Shown: piece by piece, positions 26,455 to 34,992 of the stretch
Layout of the letters: every line of letters begins with the position of its first letter
How positions within the stretch are numbered: position 1 is the stretch's first letter
From: Microbacterium sediminis
Lineage (GTDB): Bacteria; Actinomycetota; Actinomycetes; Actinomycetales; Microbacteriaceae
Direction: 5' to 3'
NCBI RefSeq assembly: GCF_004564075.1
Contig: NZ_CP038256.1
Location: 1,798,001 to 1,862,000, forward strand
Length of the DNA: 64,000 nt
The notes under the pieces: generated by a model
Told to the model about the DNA's origin: nothing
What the model saw: the letters and a program-made list of their open reading frames with translations, nothing else
Databases searched by the model: none
Translations under genes and position numbers: made by a program

Positions 26455-28053
26455 TCAGGCCAGGGTGATGAGGTCGAGGTAGGACTTGTTCCAGATGTCC
26501 TCGACGCCGTCGGGCAGCAGCAGCACGCGCTCCGGGTTCAGCGCCTCGACGGCGCCCTCGTCGTGCGAGACGAGCACGACTGCGCCCTCGTAGTGCGCGA
26601 GCGCGCCGAGGATCTCGTCGCGCGAGGCGGGGTCGAGGTTGTTCGTCGGCTCGTCGAGCAGCAGCACGTTGGCGCTCGAGACGACGAGCGTCGCCAGCGA
26701 CAGGCGCGTCTTCTCGCCGCCCGACAGCACCCCCGCCGGCTTGAGCACGTCGTCGCCGGTGAACAGGAACGATCCGAGCACCTTCCGCGCCTCGGTCTCG
26801 TTGAGGTCCGGGGCGGCCGAGATCATGTTCTCGAGCACCGACCGGTTCACGTCGAGGTTCTCGTGCTCCTGCGCGTAGTAGCCGATCTTGAGGCCGTGGC
26901 CGGGCTCGATCCGGCCGGTGTCGCTCTTGTCGACCCCGGCGAGGATGCGCAGCATCGTGGTCTTGCCGGCGCCGTTGAGGCCGAGCACGACCACCTTCGA
27001 GCCGCGGTCGATCGCCAGGTCCACGCCCGCGAAGATCTCGAGCGCGCCGTACGACTTCGACAGCGACGACGCCATGAGCGGCGTCTTGCCGCAGGGCGCC
27101 GGCTTCGGGAAGCGCAGCTTGGCGACCCGGTCCTCCTGGCGCACCTCCTCGAGCCCCGACAGGAGCTTCTCGGCGCGCGCGACCATCTGGTGCGCGGCGG
27201 CGGCCTTCGACGCCTTCGCGCCGAAGCGGGCGGCCTGCTGCTGCAGCACCGACGCCTTCTTCTCGGCGTTGGCCCGCTCCTTCTTGCGGCGCTCCTCGTC
27301 GGCCACGCGCTGGCGCAGGTAGTGCTTCCAGCCCATGTTGTAGATGTCGATGACCTGACGGTTGGCGTCGAGGTAGAAGACCCGGTTCACCGTCTCCTCC
27401 ACCAGGTCGACGTCGTGGCTGATCACGATCAGGCCGCCGCGGTACGACTTGAGGAACTCCCGCAGCCACACGACGCTGTCGGCGTCGAGGTGGTTGGTCG
27501 GCTCGTCGAGGATCATCGTGCCCGCGTCCGAGAACAGGATGCGCGCGAGCTCGATGCGGCGGCGCTGGCCGCCGGAGAGCGTCTTGAGCGGCTGGTCCAG
27601 GATGCGATCGGGAAGCGAGAGGTTGTTGGCGATCACGGCGGCCTCGGCCTCGGCGGCGTACCCGCCGAGCGACTCGAAACGCTCCATGAGGTTGCCGAAG
27701 CGCTTCATCGCCTTCTCGGCGACCTTCGGGTCGTCCGATCCCATCTCCTCGGTGGCCTTCGCCATGCCCAGCTGCAGCGAGCCGAGGCCGCGGGCGTCGA
27801 GGATGCGCGTGCGGGCCAGCTCCTCGGGATCGCCCGAGCGGGGGTCCTGCGGCAGGTAGCCGAGCTCGCCGGAGCGCTCCACACGCCCGTCGGACGGGAT
27901 GAGGTCGCCCGCGAGCACCTTCGTCAGCGTGGTCTTGCCGGCGCCGTTGCGGCCGACGAGACCGACCTTGTCGCCGGGCCCGACGCGGAACGTCACGCCG
28001 GACATGAGCATGCGCGCGCCGACGCGGATCTCGAGGTCATGCACGGCAAGCAC
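26455..28053 (-). CDS. ABC-F family ATPase
   Basis: A 532-residue protein with two ABC cassettes and no membrane helices. Cassette 1: Walker A GRNGAGKT, signature LSGGQRRRIELARI, Walker B MILDEPTNHLD. Cassette 2: GLNGAGKT, LSGGEKTRLSLATL, LLLDEPTNNLD. The charged linker of about 80 residues (EERRKKERANAEKK region) is the P-site tRNA interaction motif of ABC-F factors. These proteins act on the ribosome, in translation control or antibiotic protection; which one applies is not readable. GTG at 28053 is used. Confidence 0.92.
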   Translation of the reverse strand: MLAVHDLEIRVGARMLMSGVTFRVGPGDKVGLVGRNGAGKTTLTKVLAGDLIPSDGRVERSGELGYLPQDPRSGDPEELARTRILDARGLGSLQLGMAKATEEMGSDDPKVAEKAMKRFGNLMERFESLGGYAAEAEAAVIANNLSLPDRILDQPLKTLSGGQRRRIELARILFSDAGTMILDEPTNHLDADSVVWLREFLKSYRGGLIVISHDVDLVEETVNRVFYLDANRQVIDIYNMGWKHYLRQRVADEERRKKERANAEKKASVLQQQAARFGAKASKAAAAHQMVARAEKLLSGLEEVRQEDRVAKLRFPKPAPCGKTPLMASSLSKSYGALEIFAGVDLAIDRGSKVVVLGLNGAGKTTMLRILAGVDKSDTGRIEPGHGLKIGYYAQEHENLDVNRSVLENMISAAPDLNETEARKVLGSFLFTGDDVLKPAGVLSGGEKTRLSLATLVVSSANVLLLDEPTNNLDPASRDEILGALAHYEGAVVLVSHDEGAVEALNPERVLLLPDGVEDIWNKSYLDLITLA

Positions 28054-28137
28054 AGCGGAACGTCCGATCTTTCCCGGGGATGCGGCGCGAGCGCGCCAGC
28101 CTCCCATCCTACGTCGCGCACCCCGTGAACGCGGCGG

Positions 28138-28178
28138 GACGACAGGTTATGCGCCTCAGACGACAGATTCTGTACGGT
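28138..28178 (+). promoter_or_regulatory. LytTR-like direct repeat and candidate promoter of the GH3/LytTR cluster
   Basis: GACGACAGRTT occurs at 28138-28148 and again at 28159-28169, a period of exactly 21 bases. LytTR regulators bind paired 9-base direct repeats with about 21-22 base periodicity on one DNA face. A -10-like TACGGT preceded by TG follows at 28173-28178. The LytTR regulator encoded at 34264-34992 is the likely ligand. This is inference from geometry. Confidence 0.55.
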
Positions 28179-28234
28179 GAGCGCGACGTCCTCACCCCGG
28201 CTGCTGAGATGTCGAGAAGGCCCCTATCACCGGA

Positions 28235-28258
28235 CGCCCCTGCACGGATGCAGGGGCG
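28235..28258 (+). other. Strong hairpin in the leader of the first GH3 gene
   Basis: CGCCCCTGCA and TGCAGGGGCG form a perfect 10-base stem with loop CGGA, ending 26 bases before the GTG start and 12 bases before the AAGGAG ribosome site. It has no T-run, so it is not an obvious terminator; a role in mRNA stability or leader control is possible. Confidence 0.6.
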
Positions 28259-28283
28259 CGGGGAACTGCAAGGAGAGCAGCAC

Positions 28284-31175
28284 GTGAGCGACACGACGGC
28301 GAAGAAGCCGATGAGCAACAGGAAGTTCCTCTGGATCTGGATCCCGATCCTCGCCTTCGTGACGGTGGTGATCATCGGAGCGAACGTCGCGATCGGCATG
28401 TTCCGCAGCGCCATCGAGTCATACATGGGCGCCGGCACCTGGGAGATCCAGAACACCGCCGAGACGCAGGACTGGGACACCACCTACTACGAGGGCGACC
28501 ACGCCACCGTCGAGGAGGCCAAGGCGGCCTCGACCGAGACGGTCGTGGAGATCGCCGAGGAGGGCATGACCCTCGTCAAGAACAACGGCGCCCTCCCGCT
28601 CGCGCCCGGCGCCGTGACGCTGCTCGGCCGCGGCGCCGCCGACCCGATCTACGGCGGCTCCGGTTCGGGCACCGCCGACACGACGAGCGCGACGAACATC
28701 CGCGCGGGCATCGAGGCCGGCGGCTTCACCGTCAACGACACGGTGTACGAGCTGCTCGCGGACTTCGCCGCCGACAACGCCCCCGCCGACGGCGGCCGCA
28801 CGAACATCGTGATGGACGACCCGGAGGCCTCCAACTACAACATCGGCGAGATGCCGGTGAGCGACTACACCGACGCGGCGATCGACTCGTTCGGCGAGTA
28901 CGGCGACGCGGCGATCGTCGTCATCGGCCGCGGCGGCGGCGAGGGCGGCGACCTCGCCACCGACATGACCGCGTGGGACGACCGCGCCGAGCCGGGCACC
29001 CACCAGCTCGAGCTGAACGCCGACGAGATCGACACCCTGAACCTCGCCAAGGAGCACTTCGACAACGTCATCGTGCTCGTGAACGCCTCGACGTCGTTCG
29101 AGCTCGGCACGCTCGAGGACGACCCGGAGATCGACGGCCTCCTGCTCGTCGGCTCCCCCGGCGCCAACGGCTTCCAGGCCCTCGGGTCGATTCTGAACGG
29201 CGACGTGAACCCCTCGGGCCACACCGTCGACCTGTTCGCGCGCGACTTCACCGCCGACCCCACGTTCGCCAACTTCGGGGACTACGCCTACGAGAACATC
29301 GAGGACGCCTACTTCGTCGACTACGAGGAGGGCATCTACGTCGGCTACCGCTACTACGAGACCGCGGCCGTCGAGGGCTTCATCGACTACGACGAGGCCG
29401 TCGTGTACCCGTTCGGCTACGGCCTGAGCTACACGCAGTTCTCGTGGGCCGTGACCGGCCAGGAGCTCGGCGATGTCGACGGCGAGATCTCGATCGACGT
29501 GGCCGTGACCAACACCGGCGACGTCGCGGGCAAGGACGTCGTGCAGCTGTACTACACCGCTCCGTACACGCCCGGCGGCATCGAGAAGGCGCACGTCGTG
29601 CTCGGCGACTTCGTGAAGACCCCGCTCATCGAGCCGGGCCAGACCGAGACGGTCACCGTCACGCTCGCCGTCGAGGACATGGCCTCGTACGACTGGCGCG
29701 GCGCGGGCGCGTACGTCCTCGAGCAGGGCGACTACGAGCTCAAGCTGCAGACCGACTCGCACACCCTCGCCGCGGGCGTCGAGCCGATCACCTACACGGT
29801 CGACGAGACGATCGCCTACGTCGACGGCCGCGCCAGCGACGAGATCCCGGCGGTCAACCGCTTCGACGACGTCTCGGCCGCGTTCGACGAGAACCGCACG
29901 GAGTTCTCGCGCGCCGACTTCGCCGGCACCTTCCCGAGCGCCCCCGAGGGCGAGGACTTCGTCGCGAGCGACGCCGTCGTGGCCGGCTTCGAGCCGTACG
30001 ACGCCGAGGCCGTGAACGCCGAGTCCGACGCGGAGATGCCCACGACCGGCGCCGACAACGGCCTGTCGCTCATCGACCTGCGCGGCCTGCCCGCAGACGA
30101 CCCGAAGTGGGACGAGCTGCTCGATCAGCTCACCGTCGAGGACATGACCGAGGTGCTGCTGTCGGGCGCCTACAACACGGCCGCCATCCCCGAGATCGGC
30201 AAGATCCGCACGAACGACCTGGACGGCCCCGCCGGCTTCAGCTCGTTCATCAACCCGGGCCTGTGGACGGGCACCGCGTTCCCGTCCGAGTACCTCATCG
30301 GCCAGACCTGGAACGTCGAGCTGGCCCGCGAGATGGGCGTCTCGGTCGGCAACGAGGCGCTCACGATGGGCGCCAACGGCTGGTACGCCCCGGCGGTGAA
30401 CCTGCACCGCTCGCCCTTCGCCGGACGCAACTTCGAGTACTACTCGGAGGACCCGATCATCTCGAGCAAGCTCGCCACGGCCGTCGCCGACGGCGCGCTG
30501 AAGCGCGGCGTCTACACGATGACGAAGCACTTCGCGCTGAACGACCAGGAGACCAACCGCGTCAACGGCAAGGGCCTGGCCACCTGGGCGACCGAGCAGA
30601 CGATGCGCGAGCTGTACTTCAAGGCGTTCGAGGGCTACGTGAAGAACACCTCCGGCGAGGTCCCCTACCTCGACGCCGAGGGCACGCGGCAGACGGCGGA
30701 GGTCGGCGCGCTCGGCATGATGAGCTCGTTCAACCTGCTCGGCACCACCTGGGCGGGCGGATCGACGGCACTGATGACCGACGTCCTGCGCGGTGAGTGG
30801 GGCTTCGACGGCTTCGTCATCACCGACTTCAACCTGTACGACTACATGTACGCCGACCAGGGCATCGCCGCCGGCTCCGACCTGCAGCTGACCTTCGCCG
30901 GATCCAAGGTCATGCAGGACACCGAGAGCGCCGCCGCCGTCGAGAACATGCGCACGGCCATGCACCACATCCTGTACACGGTGGCCAACTCCAACGCCAT
31001 GAACGGCATGGCACCGGGCGCCACGCTGGCGTACCACATGGCCCCGTGGGAGCTGGGCGTGCTGTGGGCGACGATCGCCCTGAGCGTGCTCGTGCTCGCC
31101 GGCATCGTGTGGGTGGTCGTCCGCGTGCGGCGCCACGCGCAGAGCCGTCCCGTCGAGGAGGTCCCGGCAGCATGA
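28284..31175 (+). CDS. Membrane-anchored, domain-permuted GH3 glycoside hydrolase
   Basis: A 963-residue protein from GTG at 28284 (AAGGAG 8 bases upstream). A transmembrane helix at residues 15-40 is followed by the GH3 C-terminal domain first (LVKNNGALPL, GGGEGGDLATD with candidate acid/base Glu220, FPFGYG-like VYPFGYGLSYTQF), then an Fn3-like domain (VTNTGDVAGKDVVQLYY), then the (beta/alpha)8 GH3 N-terminal domain (GRNFEYYSEDP, TKHFALNDQE, and VITDFN with nucleophile Asp848). A second helix at about 922-946 ends in basic residues. This C-N order is known for a few beta-glucosidases. Both ends should be cytoplasmic and the catalytic part outside. Substrate unknown. Overlaps the next GH3 by ATGA. 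Confidence 0.93.
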   Translation: MSDTTAKKPMSNRKFLWIWIPILAFVTVVIIGANVAIGMFRSAIESYMGAGTWEIQNTAETQDWDTTYYEGDHATVEEAKAASTETVVEIAEEGMTLVKNNGALPLAPGAVTLLGRGAADPIYGGSGSGTADTTSATNIRAGIEAGGFTVNDTVYELLADFAADNAPADGGRTNIVMDDPEASNYNIGEMPVSDYTDAAIDSFGEYGDAAIVVIGRGGGEGGDLATDMTAWDDRAEPGTHQLELNADEIDTLNLAKEHFDNVIVLVNASTSFELGTLEDDPEIDGLLLVGSPGANGFQALGSILNGDVNPSGHTVDLFARDFTADPTFANFGDYAYENIEDAYFVDYEEGIYVGYRYYETAAVEGFIDYDEAVVYPFGYGLSYTQFSWAVTGQELGDVDGEISIDVAVTNTGDVAGKDVVQLYYTAPYTPGGIEKAHVVLGDFVKTPLIEPGQTETVTVTLAVEDMASYDWRGAGAYVLEQGDYELKLQTDSHTLAAGVEPITYTVDETIAYVDGRASDEIPAVNRFDDVSAAFDENRTEFSRADFAGTFPSAPEGEDFVASDAVVAGFEPYDAEAVNAESDAEMPTTGADNGLSLIDLRGLPADDPKWDELLDQLTVEDMTEVLLSGAYNTAAIPEIGKIRTNDLDGPAGFSSFINPGLWTGTAFPSEYLIGQTWNVELAREMGVSVGNEALTMGANGWYAPAVNLHRSPFAGRNFEYYSEDPIISSKLATAVADGALKRGVYTMTKHFALNDQETNRVNGKGLATWATEQTMRELYFKAFEGYVKNTSGEVPYLDAEGTRQTAEVGALGMMSSFNLLGTTWAGGSTALMTDVLRGEWGFDGFVITDFNLYDYMYADQGIAAGSDLQLTFAGSKVMQDTESAAAVENMRTAMHHILYTVANSNAMNGMAPGATLAYHMAPWELGVLWATIALSVLVLAGIVWVVVRVRRHAQSRPVEEVPAA

Positions 31176-33598
31176 CCGACGAGCGCGTCGCCCGGCTCGG
31201 GCTCCTCGAGAAGGCCGCCCTCGTGAGCGGCGGCACCGTGTGGCAGACCCGCGCGGTGCCCCGCCTCGGGGTCCCCTCGATCTGGCTCGCCGACGGGCCC
31301 CACGGGGTCCGTCGGCAGACCGGGGCCGCCGATCACCTCGGCCTGGCGGGATCCGAGCCGGCGACGTGCTTCCCGACGGCCGCCGCCGTCGCCAACTCGT
31401 GGGACGAGGAGCTCGCCGAGGAGATCGGCTCCGCCCTCGGCCGCGAGGCCCGCGCCCAGGGCGTCAACGTGCTGCTGGGCCCCGGCCTGAACATCAAGCG
31501 CAGCCCCACCGGCGGCCGCAACTTCGAGTACTTCTCGGAGGACCCCGAGGTCTCCGGCCGCCTCGCCGCCGCCTACGTGCGCGGCATCCAGGGCGCGGGC
31601 GTCGCCGCCACGCCCAAGCACTTCGCCGCCAACAGCCAGGAGTTGCGCCGCATGGCCAGCGACTCGGTCGTCGACGAGCGCACGCTGCGCGAGATCTACC
31701 TGGCCGCGTTCGAGACCGTCGTGCGCGAAAGCCACCCCTGGGCGATCATGTCGTCGTACAACCTCGTCGGCGGAACCTATGCCCACGAGAACGCGCACCT
31801 GCTCGGCGACATCCTCCGCGACGAGTGGGGCTTCGACGGCGCCGTGATCAGCGACTGGGGCGGCGGCAACGACCCGGTCGCCGCCATGCGCGCCGGCGGG
31901 ACCCTCGAGATGCCCTCCCCCGGGTTCGCCTCCGCCCGCCGGATCGTCGAGGCGGTCGAGAGCGGCGAGCTCGACGTGGCCGATCTGGACGCCCGCGTCG
32001 AGGAGGTCCTGCGCCTCGTCGACCGCACCACCGCCGCCGCGCCCGTCACGGTCGACCTCGAGGCCCATCACGCGCTCGCGCGCCGCGCGGCCGCGGAGAG
32101 CGCCGTGCTGCTGCGCAACGAGGGGGCGCTGCTCCCCCTCGCCCCCGGCACGCGCGTGGCGCTCATCGGCGACTTCGCGCGGACGCCGCGGTACCAGGGC
32201 GCCGGGTCGTCGCTCGTGAACGCCACCCGCGTCACCAACCTCGTCGACGCCGTCGCCGGCAGCGACCTGCAGCTCGTGCGCCACGCGCCGGGCTTCCGGC
32301 GCGACGGCACCCCCGACGCCGCCCTGCGCGAGGACGCGGCCGCCGCGGCCCGCGCGGCCGACGTCGCGATCGTGTGCCTCGGCCTGCCCGAGAACGCCGA
32401 GTCCGAGGGCATCGATCGCCGCACCCTCGAGCTTCCCGCCGCGCAGCTCGAGACGCTGCGCGCCGTGGTGCGCACGGGCACCCGCGTCGTGGTGGTGCTC
32501 AGCGCGGGAGGCGCGGTGGAGACGGCGTGGGCCGGCGAGGTCGACGCGCTCGTGCATGGATCGCTGGGCGGCCAGGCGGGCGCCGAGGGCCTGCTCGACG
32601 TGCTCACGGGCGCGGTCGCCCCGAGCGGGCGCCTGGCCGAGACCTTCCCGGTGCGCCTGGCCGATGCGCCCACTGCGGGCCTCTTCCCCGCCGCCGGCCC
32701 CGTGGCGGAGTACCGCGAGGGCCCGCTCGTCGGCTACCGGTACTACGAGACGGCGGGCGCCGACGTCGCGTTCCCCTTCGGCTTCGGCCTCACCTACACC
32801 ACCTTCGCCTACCGCGACCTCGTCGTCACCGAGGCCGAGGCCCGGTTCACGATCGAGAACACGGGAGCCGTCGCGGCCGCTGAGGTGCCGCAGGTCTACA
32901 TCGCCCGCGTGGGCGACAGCGCGGCGGTGCGGCCGGCGCTCGAGCTGCGCGGGTTCCGCAAGGTCCGCCTCGAGCCCGGCGCCTCGGCCGAGGTGGTCGT
33001 GCCCCTCGGCGAGCGCGCGTTCCGGTTCTGGGACGTCCGCTCCGGCGCCTGGGAGATCGAGGCCGGCACGTACGAGGTGCGCGTGGGCGCGCACGTGCGC
33101 GACATCCGCCTCACCGCGACGCTCGAGATCGCCGGCACCGTGGCGGCGGGCGCGCTCCCCGCCGCGCTCGCCCCGTACGCCGCCGCCGACATCGCCGCCG
33201 TCACCGACGCCGCGTTCGAGGCGCTGCTGGGTCACCCCGCGCCCCGCCCGGCGCCGTCGCGGGAGCTCACCGTCACCGACCCGCTGCTGCGCATGGAGAC
33301 GGCGAAGAGCCCGGTCGCGCGGCTCGCCTTCCGGATCCTCGACGGCCGGCGCCGCGCCGCCGACCGGCGGGGCCGGGCCGACATCAACATGATCTTCCTG
33401 CTCAACATGCCGTTCCGCTCGATCGGGAACATGTCGGGCGGCATGCTCACGCCCGAGTTCGTGGACGGCGTGCTCACGCTCGTCAACGGCCGCTTCTTCC
33501 GCGGGGCCGGTCAGCTCATCGCCGCGTTCGTGCGGGGGCGACGGGCCGAGAGGCGAACGAAGGCGCAGTTCGAGGCGCAGAGTGGAGGGGCACGATGA
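31172..33598 (+). CDS. GH3 beta-glucosidase-like glycoside hydrolase (cytoplasmic)
   Basis: An 808-residue enzyme in the usual order. GH3 N-domain: WLADGPHGVRRQ, GRNFEYFSEDP, TPKHFAANSQE, and VISDWGGGND with nucleophile Asp228. GH3 C-domain: LLRNEGALLPL, ESEGIDRRTLEL with candidate acid/base Glu412, FPFGFGLTYTTF. An Fn3-like domain (IENTGAVAAAEVPQVYI) and a tail of about 95 residues follow. The tail has a hydrophobic, Met-rich part (NMIFLLNMPFRSIGNMSG) that is not part of GH3 enzymes in general. No signal peptide. Coupled by 4-base overlaps to genes on both sides. Likely removes beta-linked sugars from imported or internal glycosides. Confidence 0.93.
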   Translation: MTDERVARLGLLEKAALVSGGTVWQTRAVPRLGVPSIWLADGPHGVRRQTGAADHLGLAGSEPATCFPTAAAVANSWDEELAEEIGSALGREARAQGVNVLLGPGLNIKRSPTGGRNFEYFSEDPEVSGRLAAAYVRGIQGAGVAATPKHFAANSQELRRMASDSVVDERTLREIYLAAFETVVRESHPWAIMSSYNLVGGTYAHENAHLLGDILRDEWGFDGAVISDWGGGNDPVAAMRAGGTLEMPSPGFASARRIVEAVESGELDVADLDARVEEVLRLVDRTTAAAPVTVDLEAHHALARRAAAESAVLLRNEGALLPLAPGTRVALIGDFARTPRYQGAGSSLVNATRVTNLVDAVAGSDLQLVRHAPGFRRDGTPDAALREDAAAAARAADVAIVCLGLPENAESEGIDRRTLELPAAQLETLRAVVRTGTRVVVVLSAGGAVETAWAGEVDALVHGSLGGQAGAEGLLDVLTGAVAPSGRLAETFPVRLADAPTAGLFPAAGPVAEYREGPLVGYRYYETAGADVAFPFGFGLTYTTFAYRDLVVTEAEARFTIENTGAVAAAEVPQVYIARVGDSAAVRPALELRGFRKVRLEPGASAEVVVPLGERAFRFWDVRSGAWEIEAGTYEVRVGAHVRDIRLTATLEIAGTVAAGALPAALAPYAAADIAAVTDAAFEALLGHPAPRPAPSRELTVTDPLLRMETAKSPVARLAFRILDGRRRAADRRGRADINMIFLLNMPFRSIGNMSGGMLTPEFVDGVLTLVNGRFFRGAGQLIAAFVRGRRAERRTKAQFEAQSGGAR

Positions 33599-34230
33599 TC
33601 GCCGCGATCCGGAGCCGATGGGGGCGCTTCGCGACCGACCACCCGGAGCTGTCGAAGTTCCTCGTGTTCTTCGTGCTCTCCAACGGCGTCACCGTGCTGC
33701 AGCTGGCGCTGATGCCCCTGTTCCGCTGGGGCTTCGACACCTTCACCGACCTCGTGAACGTGGACTTCCGAGTGTTCCCGATCGGCTCGAACGTCGACGG
33801 CAGCCAGTACTACATGTTCGACTACGCCGCGGGCGAGCTTCCCGCCGGCGGCGGCGGGCTGGCGTACTTCCTCGCCGTGCAGATCACCCTGCTGATCGCC
33901 CAGGTGATCAACTTCTTCGCGCAGCGCAACATCACGTTCAAGTCGAACACCTCGATCTGGCGCGCGGCGTTCTGGTACGCCATCGCCTACGTCGTGATCA
34001 CGTTCCTCGCGGCGGCGGCGCAGGGCTTCTACAAGGCGCCCATCTACGAGCTGCTCATCTCCACGTGGGGCTGGGGCGGCACGGGCGAGACGATCGCCGA
34101 CGTGGTGACCATGATCATCAACGCCGCGATCTCGTTCTGGGTCTTCTACCCGATCTTCCGCGTCATCTTCCGCCAGGTGCCCGAGCAGGACGGCGCGGAC
34201 GAGAGGGCGGACGCCCCCCGCGCATCATGA
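33595..34230 (+). CDS. GtrA-like membrane protein with enlarged loops
   Basis: A 211-residue protein with four hydrophobic helices in the GtrA pattern: FLVFFVLSNGVTVLQLALM, YFLAVQITLLIAQVINFFAQRNITFKSN, FWYAIAYVVITFLAAAAQGF and a last one ending FWVFYPIFRVIF. GtrA proteins are about 120-140 residues and are thought to help flip or transfer lipid-linked sugars; here about 55 residues are inserted after helix 1 (FPIGSNVDGSQYYMFDYAAG) and about 20 before helix 4. ATGA overlap with the GH3 gene. Probable partner of the GT2 enzyme at 36.3 kb. Confidence 0.85.
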   Translation: MIAAIRSRWGRFATDHPELSKFLVFFVLSNGVTVLQLALMPLFRWGFDTFTDLVNVDFRVFPIGSNVDGSQYYMFDYAAGELPAGGGGLAYFLAVQITLLIAQVINFFAQRNITFKSNTSIWRAAFWYAIAYVVITFLAAAAQGFYKAPIYELLISTWGWGGTGETIADVVTMIINAAISFWVFYPIFRVIFRQVPEQDGADERADAPRAS

Positions 34231-34263
34231 TGGCGACGGCAGCGCGTCAGTAGGCTGGCGGTC

Positions 34264-34992
34264 GTGGAAGGCATCGTGCGGGTCGGCGTCGTCGAGGACG
34301 ACCCGCACAGCAGGGATCTCGCGGTCGCGCACCTCGCCCGGTACCAGGAGGAGCGCGGCACGCGTTTCGACGTGTCGGTGTTCGACGACGGTGCCGGCTT
34401 GCTGGCCGGATACCGCGCCGACTACGACCTGCTCCTGCTCGACATCGAGATGGAGCGGGTCTCGGGCATGGCCGCCGCGCGTCGCGTGCGCGAGCTCGAC
34501 GACGACGTGGTGATCGTGTTCATCACGAACTCGCCGCGCTACGCGGTGGGCGGCTACGAGGTGCAGGCGCTGAACTACCTGCTCAAGCCCGTGGCCTACC
34601 CCGCCTTCGCGCAGGAGCTCGACCGGGTGCGCGCGCAGCTGGCGCGGCGCCGGCGCCGCACCGTGCTGTTCCAGGCGGACGGGGCCTACCACCGCGTCGA
34701 CGTGGCCGACATCACCTACCTCGAGAGCGCGGGTCACCGCGTGATCGTCCACACCCTCACCGGCACGCACTCCGTCGTCTCGTCGCTCAAGGCCATGGAG
34801 GCCGAGCTGGACGGCGCGGACTTCCGCCGCTGCAACAGCGGGTACCTCGTGAACCTCGCGCACGTGACGGGGGTCGAACAGAACGACTGCAGGCTGCGCG
34901 ACGGCACGGTGCTGCCGATCAGCCGTCCCAAGCGCCGGGCGTTCCTCTCGGCGCTGGCCGCGCACATCGGATCCGTCGGGGCCGCGTCGTGA
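34264..34992 (+). CDS. LytTR-type response regulator
   Basis: A 242-residue regulator. The receiver domain (residues 1-125) has the acidic pair VVEDDPH, the phospho-acceptor Asp60 in LLLLDIEMERVSGM, and the Lys of YLLKPVAY. The LytTR DNA-binding domain follows (TYLESAGHRVIVHTLTG, FRRCNSGYLVNLAHVTG, LPISRPKRRAFLSAL). This is the AgrA/LytR class that binds paired direct repeats. Start is GTG at 34264. It overlaps the sensor kinase by 4 bases, so the two form a two-component system; its target may be the 28138-28169 repeat. Confidence 0.95.
   Translation: MEGIVRVGVVEDDPHSRDLAVAHLARYQEERGTRFDVSVFDDGAGLLAGYRADYDLLLLDIEMERVSGMAAARRVRELDDDVVIVFITNSPRYAVGGYEVQALNYLLKPVAYPAFAQELDRVRAQLARRRRRTVLFQADGAYHRVDVADITYLESAGHRVIVHTLTGTHSVVSSLKAMEAELDGADFRRCNSGYLVNLAHVTGVEQNDCRLRDGTVLPISRPKRRAFLSALAAHIGSVGAAS

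Noticed and set aside
28190-28232. CTGAGAT in the GH3 leader as a TPP riboswitch
   Set aside because: The second TPP motif (CTGATC and flanks) is missing and the gene is not thiamine-related.
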